A DNA stretch of 36,493 bases from an uncultured Ruminococcus sp. (lineage in GTDB: Bacteria > Bacillota > Clostridia > Oscillospirales > Ruminococcaceae). The DNA is taken from assembly GCF_937915125.1 (NCBI RefSeq), contig NZ_CALDMP010000022.1:1-36493 (forward strand). Reading direction: 5' to 3'. Positions 33,101-36,493 of the stretch are shown here, piece by piece. Made by a program: the position numbers and the translations under genes. How positions within the stretch are numbered: the first letter of the stretch is position 1; every line of letters starts with the position of its first letter. The notes below the pieces were generated by a model that saw only the letters and a program-made list of their open reading frames with translations, was not told where the DNA came from and ran no database searches.

Positions 33101-33781
33101 TGTCAGTTCTGTGATATCCAGAGAAGAAAGTGTATTGGAACTGCAATCCAGTGTTTCCAATGCAGTACAGCTGGTCAGCGTCAGCGAGGACAGCTGGTTT
33201 CCGGCACAGTTCAGTGTTTTCAGCGCAGTCTGACCGGACAAGTCCAGGGATGACAGTCCGCAATCCTGACAGCTCAGGATCATGAAAAAGGGAATGAGCT
33301 GGCTGGGCAGGATCAGCGTTTCCAGAAATGGGTTCTCATCACACATGATCGACATGAGCATGGAGAGCCCGGACAGATCCAGGCTTGTCAGCTGGTTCCC
33401 GGAACAGGTCAGGAGCATCAGCCGTGGCAGACCAGATACATCCAGCGTATCCAGCGTGTTATAGGAACAATTCAGTGTAGTCAGAGAAGTGAATACAGAA
33501 ATACCCGTCAGATCGGCGATCTCCATACCGCTGATATTCATTGTCGTCACATCGGCTATCTCAGACTGTGACAAGACCTGATCTTTTTCTCCCATTGCAT
33601 CTGCTTTGTCGATTTCTTCGGCGATGTAATTTCGGAAATTATCATCCGGAAAATTGTCGGCGTTGATCGCAATTCCGCCGTCTGTCTCTGCGGCAGCAGA
33701 AATCGGGATGGTACCCATCAATAGCAGTGACGCCAGAACCAGGCTGATGATACGCCGCAAAACGTATTTTCGTTGTTTCAT
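27167..33781 (-). CDS. Giant secreted EF-hand/LRR repeat protein with dockerin
   Basis: The 2204 residues begin with a signal peptide (MKQRKYVLRRIISLVLASLL to SAAAE). Five modules follow (starting about residues 38, 506, 736, 1068 and 1361). Each opens with a xxFPDxxFR motif and an EF-hand-like loop (DSDGNGYFSLEE, DTNNDGYFSRQE, DIENDWYFSQTE, DINGDGLLAVSE; degenerate in module 1). Next come 21-residue leucine-rich repeats of the LDCSxNQLTxLDVSxL type, then a short beta segment (TVTFTLL). Two Ig/MBG-like domains (about 1705-1862), about 250 residues of Thr/Ser linker and a dockerin (2119-2204; DANLDNVVNGDD, DINGDSEITGDD) complete it. No catalytic domain is seen; a binding or structural role is inferred. 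The ATG at 33781 has AAAGGAG upstream. Confidence 0.92.
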   Translation of the reverse strand: MKQRKYVLRRIISLVLASLLLMGTIPISAAAETDGGIAINADNFPDDNFRNYIAEEIDKADAMGEKDQVLSQSEIADVTTMNISGMEIADLTGISVFTSLTTLNCSYNTLDTLDVSGLPRLMLLTCSGNQLTSLDLSGLSMLMSIMCDENPFLETLILPSQLIPFFMILSCQDCGLSSLDLSGQTALKTLNCAGNQLSSLTLTSCTALETLDCSSNTLSSLDITELTALSSLNCAENQLTALTFPDNSALKTLNCATNQIEELDLSSASGLTSLDCSGNLLETLTTDVLSGLSTLNCSNNQLKSLDVSVLTDLTSLNCAGNQLDDLQLTELAQLASLDCASNQLTELNTDGLTALSELNCSANQLTDLNLTALSALKTLHCDNNQLTALDVSGLSLLETLTCDNNQLTALDISGLSLLETLTCNNNQRTISPVPGNGGLYTYDLTQIPELDTGRIDQTTLLNGVILDEEPDTLYILDAASPVTYAYRIDTADDTRLVRFTLVLDADTTKYLEISETNFPDAALRSALSDYDSDGNGYFSLEEIKAVTSLSLNNKGITELTGISAFTYLDTLDCSGNQLSSLDISGMGYLKSLTCDGNAMTSLTLPQPSSLTYLSCQNNRLTALDLSGQTQLETLLCGQNLLSALDVSDTKISSGSLSAENNVTEISVYVNGIFDLGTMPEEFDMNQVVPDSWTNAVLSGTQLFVEDPSSPVTYAYYVNQTQTMQAQFILSPSEIPLAIDSENFPDDVFRQELAAYDTNNDGYFSRQEIQAIITLPLASKNIWNLTGIRYCTELTELDCSNNNLTELDLTGLTKLKTLNCSWNALKTLTLTDLTSLETLNCNSNSLTELDITSLSALLELQCSQNKLTALDFSASPLLTRLICTMNSLESLELNGLFDLTEINCSQNRLTALDISSLSSLKKLVCASNQLTDLDVSQNPLLTYLQCATNKLTALDLSALPELQTLYCSGNQLTSLNLDETHAGMMISAKSNKYAVYPDSLNRIRFSELPGQFDVDRVMEGSWTNAYADHDNLYITGSGNVTYSYLAVAGDPESAVTFTLIPQSITEETSIPIDEAHFPDPVFRAYIQKKYDIENDWYFSQTELNNINVIDAAGMGIFDLTGVEYLTALERLDCSSNQLTTLSVVNLPRLKELNCSENALERLYLPQSDNLQKVFCAYNNLTALNVSALPSLTYLSCEANLLKELHVSGLGSLQYLYCYDNMLSELQLTGLSALEYLECGSNMLTSLDVSDLSSLQKLQCQNNQLIALDVTGLTSLTSLNASGNICFIPVKAISQFDLTALPDFFDPKRVAPDSWSNAVCDGTVLSIQNMGTAVTYQYQVDTDDPERTVTFTLLAQLVEEDTISIDVSTFPDAQFRSYVSSHLDINGDGLLAVSEIDAVTTLDVSGLGIADLTGVTYFTQLTELNCADNLLTSLDGMLLSQLTSLNCSGNQLSALNLSDLTALTELDCSSNQLTQLDVSAQTMLTKLWCNDNLLTYLNTTALQELEILDCSANQLTELQLSNPILTELSCGRNGLTSLDLSRTPGLLLLDCSDNVLESLTVRAEALTQLNCKNNLLKTLDISRLTALSVLDCSENRLASLELSSLHQLTELNAGNNPLLALRLSPYAQLSTCQLDNCHALVTPELGENHSLHISVSDWENFDPALASGWKNAEWNGTDLTVSNPLEDITYSYDTGNANVTPIFSVGMETVPMDAAIVRVETGNTPLYYTGSPLTPNVTVTLCGMRLRLGQDYTISYQNNINAGTATVLITASGSQVWSGTCEAAFQIERATPKIIVRFDEDAVYTEGDPLPELKAADGCTPGTLTWAEGTSETLSAGDNTLTWIFTPEDTANYHGARSSVTFHANPKETTATTQLTTTTTTTTTSTTTSTTTTTETTTTSTTTTTATTTTTTIPTTSETTSSTTTSTTTQTTTTSTEATTLTTTTETTTSSSSATTTTTTTSSTTTTTTTSTETTTTTTTTETTTTTSTTSATTMTTTTTTRRTKQTMTFTQSTTTTEATTTSRTRASLTLTTTTITTTTSDTDPTTSSETSTETTSETTFTETVTTTETTTVTTETTTTTTTTTSTTTQSSTTSTTSNTTTATSTTSTSSTTTTGNVLPKMRGDANLDNVVNGDDAFLVLQYYAKKSVGATDCKFHENPSVNRWLLLLLDINGDSEITGDDAFYILLYYANHSVGKDVSWEELLK
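27440..28190 (-). repeat. Low-complexity Thr/Ser-coding tract
   Basis: On the minus strand this tract is built of ACA/ACG/ACT/ACC codons with scattered TCT, GAA and GCA, encoding runs of 5-9 Thr. It gives a flexible, probably O-glycosylated linker before the dockerin. Valine-rich frames on the other strand are artefacts of it. Confidence 0.85.
32521..32646 (-). repeat. Recent 63-bp tandem duplication of one LRR
   Basis: Two consecutive 63-bp units (starting 32521 and 32584) are almost identical. They encode the 21-residue repeats GLSLLETLTCDNNQLTALDI/V. The other repeats of the protein differ much more, so this pair is a recent expansion. Confidence 0.85.
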
Positions 33782-33855
33782 AGTAAACTCCTTTATTTGC
33801 TTTCGGCGTTTTGCCAGGAAAAGCACAGCTTTACACAAAAGATTTATACACTTTG

Positions 33856-33884
33856 ATTATATCATGTTCCACAAAAAAAGTCAA
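33856..33884 (-). promoter_or_regulatory. Promoter of the giant LRR-dockerin gene
   Basis: On the minus strand, TTGACT (33879-33884), 17 nt, TATAAT (33856-33861). The 226 bp from here to the divergent promoter at 34111 are AT-rich and show no gene. Confidence 0.88.
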
Positions 33885-34110
33885 TTGATATTTTCCAGAG
33901 ATTTTCCATTTTTTTAATGGTTTGCGTGTACATATCATGATTTTCCGGCGTTGTTCTGTCTGATGTCATGGTTTCTCTGCGAAGATGTCACTTTTTTCCT
34001 GATCATAAATACTTTCAAAATGAACAGAATGAGGAATAAATGGCTCTGCTTCCTCAAAAATGGATGCATTTGACAGAAAGCGCCTTTCGGTGATTTTTTA
34101 CAAAAAGGTA

Positions 34111-34139
34111 TTGACAAAAGGAATAAAATAGATTATAAT
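34111..34139 (+). promoter_or_regulatory. Promoter of the LRR_5-dockerin gene
   Basis: TTGACA (34111-34116), 17 nt, TATAAT (34134-34139), about 45 nt before the start codon. Confidence 0.92.
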
Positions 34140-34183
34140 GTAAGAAATATTATGTGTTTTCAATCACTGAAAGGGGTTATCTT

Positions 34184-36277
34184 ATGAGATCAACATGGAG
34201 AAAAACCATTGCCGGGCTGACGGCTGCTGCTTTGCTCATTCCCAGCTGTATCAGTACTGCTTATGCTGAACCGATTGCTGTGACTGACGCAGACTTGACT
34301 GTGGAGATGCCGGTTCTGGACGAGCCGCTGCCGGGTGATGTTGTTGATGCACAGATCGACGCTTCCATTGCTGCGGCTGCGCCTCAGGCGGAAATGCCGA
34401 TCGTGGACGGTGCATCCAATGAAGCTGTCGTACAGGCAGGCGATTTGTCAGAAGACGGTACTTTTTATTACAAAATAGTCGCACAGAAAGCCCATATCAC
34501 CGGCTGTGTAGAAGGTGTGACAGATCTTGTGATTCCCGATACGATCGTTGAAACAGACGAGGACGGCGAAACAACAGAATATCCGGTTACATTCATTGCA
34601 GCTGAGGCGTTTTATGGCAATCAGGAAATTACATCTGTGAGCTTGCCGGAATCTCTGGTGGGCATCGGTGCCAGCGCTTTCTGTGCCTGCACAGGCTTGA
34701 CCGAGGTAGTCATTCCGGACAGTGTTTCCTCTATTAACGCCAGCGCATTTTGCATGTGCTCTTCTTTGAAATCTGTGAAGCTGCCGGCAAGCTTGTATTT
34801 TGTTGGCGATGATGTATTTGCATATTGCACTTCCCTGGAATCTGTTACCATTCCTGGCGCACTGACGTCCATGGGTACGACTATGTTCTCTAATTGCAGC
34901 AATCTGACTACAGTTGTGATGGAAGAGGGCGTAGAAGCAGTCGGTGCAAATACGTTCTATGGCTGCACCAATTTGACGAATATCCAGTTCCCGGAATCTT
35001 CTTTGAAAAGAATTCTTGCAAATGCGTTCAGCTATTCTGGTCTTACTTCTATTGATTTGCCGGATAGTGTCAACAGCATTGCAAGCGGCGCATTCAGCCA
35101 TTGTCAGAATATGAAATCTGTACGGCTTCCTGCCGGCATTACTTCTATCCGAAAAGACACATTCTCTTACTGTGGACTGGAAAGCGTAGAGATCCCGGCG
35201 AATATCACTGCAATCAAATCCGGTGTATTTGCATATTGCACACAGCTGAAATCTGTTACACTGCCGGAAACACTGACAGAACTGGCAGATATCGCTTTTT
35301 ATGGCTGTACTTCACTGGAGAGCATCACACTCCCGGACAGCCTGACTTCCATCAGCGACAGCTTGTTCTATCGCTGCACCAGCCTTTCTGAGGTGAATTA
35401 CGGCGCCAATATGACGAAGATCGGAAACTCTTCGTTCTATGGCTGTACAGCTTTGACTGATATTACCATTCCGGATACAGTAACTACCATTGGTGAAAGT
35501 GCTTTTGCAGAATGCACCGGCGTGACTTCTCTGCATGTCAGTGATTCTGTAACATCCCTTGGAAAATGGGTGTTCTATAACGATTCTGATCTCAAAAACA
35601 TTACCATTGGTTCTGGCATGTCGAAGCTGGATAACTATATGTTTTATCGCTGCACAGGACTGGAATCCATTCAGATTCCGGATACAGTGCATGACATCGG
35701 ACAGTTCGCATTCGGCGGCTGTACTTCTCTGAAGGAAGTAATCCTGCCGGAAACTCTGGAAACCATCGGAAAAAATGCTTTTGTCAGCTGTAGTGTTCTG
35801 GAAGACATCACTGTTCCGAAGAATGTTTATCTGATCGATACAGGTGCTTTTGGCTACGATGCTGTAGAGGATAGTCTGGTGAAAAATGATGTGATCACCA
35901 TTACTGGTTATACCGGTACTGCTGCGCAGGATTTTGCAACTGCCAACGATATTCCGTTCATTGCACTGGATTCACCGACAACAGATACGACAACTGCTAC
36001 AACAGAAGGTACTGATACGACTGAGACAACTGAGACGACTGCATCTGGTACGAACGGTCCCACAAAGCTGGTTTATGGTGACGTGAACCTGGACGGACGA
36101 ATCGACATTTCAGACTCTGTTCTTCTCAGCAAAGCTGCCGCTGGTTCCGTAAAGCTGAGCGAAGCCGCACAGCTCAATGCCGACTGTAATGCAAACGGTG
36201 AGATGGGAACGGATGATGCCATTGTTCTGCTGAAGTTCCTGGTATCTATCATTAAGTCGCTTCCGTCGACAGACTAA
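34184..36277 (+). CDS. Secreted BspA-like LRR protein with dockerin
   Basis: The 697 residues begin with a signal peptide (MRSTWRKTIAGLTAAALLIP to AYA). After a short Ala/Asp-rich lead, about 17 leucine-rich repeats of the LRR_5/BspA type follow (about 85-600; units such as SIASGAFSHCQNMKSVRLPA, with the FxxCxxL pattern). A short Thr linker (about 605-625) and a dockerin (about 632-697; DVNLDGRIDISD, DCNANGEMGTDD) end it. BspA-like repeats bind proteins or surfaces in other bacteria; no catalytic domain is visible. The ATG at 34184 has AAAGGGG upstream; the longer frame from 34154 lacks a ribosome site. It diverges from the giant LRR gene. Confidence 0.92.
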   Translation: MRSTWRKTIAGLTAAALLIPSCISTAYAEPIAVTDADLTVEMPVLDEPLPGDVVDAQIDASIAAAAPQAEMPIVDGASNEAVVQAGDLSEDGTFYYKIVAQKAHITGCVEGVTDLVIPDTIVETDEDGETTEYPVTFIAAEAFYGNQEITSVSLPESLVGIGASAFCACTGLTEVVIPDSVSSINASAFCMCSSLKSVKLPASLYFVGDDVFAYCTSLESVTIPGALTSMGTTMFSNCSNLTTVVMEEGVEAVGANTFYGCTNLTNIQFPESSLKRILANAFSYSGLTSIDLPDSVNSIASGAFSHCQNMKSVRLPAGITSIRKDTFSYCGLESVEIPANITAIKSGVFAYCTQLKSVTLPETLTELADIAFYGCTSLESITLPDSLTSISDSLFYRCTSLSEVNYGANMTKIGNSSFYGCTALTDITIPDTVTTIGESAFAECTGVTSLHVSDSVTSLGKWVFYNDSDLKNITIGSGMSKLDNYMFYRCTGLESIQIPDTVHDIGQFAFGGCTSLKEVILPETLETIGKNAFVSCSVLEDITVPKNVYLIDTGAFGYDAVEDSLVKNDVITITGYTGTAAQDFATANDIPFIALDSPTTDTTTATTEGTDTTETTETTASGTNGPTKLVYGDVNLDGRIDISDSVLLSKAAAGSVKLSEAAQLNADCNANGEMGTDDAIVLLKFLVSIIKSLPSTD

Positions 36278-36314
36278 TTTTGCTTTCTTGATACTCATTT
36301 GATTTCTTCTAAAG

Positions 36315-36354
36315 CAAACACGGCATTGCTCCCGGGCAGTGCCGTGTTTGTTTC
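36315..36354 (+). terminator. Terminator of the LRR_5-dockerin gene
   Basis: CAAACACGGCATTGC (36315-36329) pairs with GCAGTGCCGTGTTTG (36336-36350), one mismatch, and TTT follows. Confidence 0.85.
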
Positions 36355-36404
36355 TGCAAATCATTTTTACGCAGTTTTTCGGGAGGGTAACCATTGATTT
36401 AGGG

Positions 36405-36493
36405 AAGCACTGATTAAATCTGGTGCGCAGATTGCGCAGTCAGATTTTTCATCAGATGAAACAAAAAGCGCAGTGAATACTTTGTGTATTCAC
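36405..36493 (+). repeat. Partial variant copy of the dispersed element at the window end
   Basis: GTCAGATTTTTCATCAGATG, AAACAAAAAGCG and GTGAATACTTTGTGTATTCAC match the right half and central hairpin of the element at 6249-6445 read in reverse. The outer part (GGGAAGCACTGATTAAATCT) differs from the other copies. The window ends just after the hairpin loop. Confidence 0.75.

Noticed and set aside
28690..33680. Regularly spaced repeats that could suggest a CRISPR array
   Set aside because: The period is 63 bp, the repeats are degenerate, and they translate into 21-residue LRRs. There are no unique spacers or cas genes.
33935..34117. 60-codon minus-strand frame between the divergent LRR genes
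   Set aside because: It starts at a TTG inside the -35 box of the plus-strand promoter, has no ribosome site and shows no domain.

Overview
The window looks like chromosomal DNA from a gut Firmicute of the Ruminococcus group (Oscillospiraceae). The reasons are the sigma-A promoters (TTGACA-17-TATAAT), strong AGGAGG ribosome sites, a clostridial order for the scpA-scpB-ytfJ-carboxypeptidase-rluB block, a T-box ahead of leuA, and three secreted proteins ending in type I dockerin repeats, the Ca-binding plug of ruminococcal cellulosomes and amylosomes. No species can be named from this alone. Both window ends fall in the hairpin core of a dispersed repeat that also occurs whole at 6249-6445, so the window may be a complete contig broken at repeats.

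Layout. 1-6245: branched-chain amino acid synthesis. ilvB-ilvN-ilvC run leftward behind a small leader ORF and an intrinsic terminator. leuA runs rightward behind a leucine-type T-box. The two units diverge from a shared 140-bp promoter region. 6249-8176: a MITE-like element, a zinc-ribbon membrane protein, a DUF5662 protein and two palindromic intergenic elements. 8177-11506: an ABC-F ATPase and, convergent to it, a membrane protein that resembles a signal peptidase I that has lost its active site. 11861-13756: two tRNA clusters (Thr-Gly; Val-Asp-Gly-Cys) around a lipoprotein gene. 13831-16291: a NYN-domain protein, an SseB-like protein and rpmB. 16675-22796: one long rightward operon with site-2 protease, scpA, scpB, DUF2953, ytfJ, D,D-carboxypeptidase, rluB and metA; the MetA carries the residue that marks acetyl-CoA use. 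22879-24120: a compact AspT/YidE-type transporter with a structured 5' leader.

24587-36277 is the accessory part: three large secreted dockerin proteins. The first joins a transglutaminase-like domain with an intact Cys-His-Asp triad, BspA-like leucine-rich repeats, a Thr-rich linker and a dockerin. The second is a 2204-residue protein made of five modules, each an EF-hand-like motif followed by 21-residue leucine-rich repeats, then Ig-like domains, about 250 residues of Thr/Ser linker and a dockerin. The third is a BspA-like repeat protein with a dockerin. No cohesin, scaffoldin or glycoside hydrolase lies beside them. I infer that they dock to scaffoldins encoded elsewhere and serve binding, surface or protein-processing roles rather than polysaccharide hydrolysis.

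No CRISPR array, transposase, integrase, phage gene or rRNA was seen.
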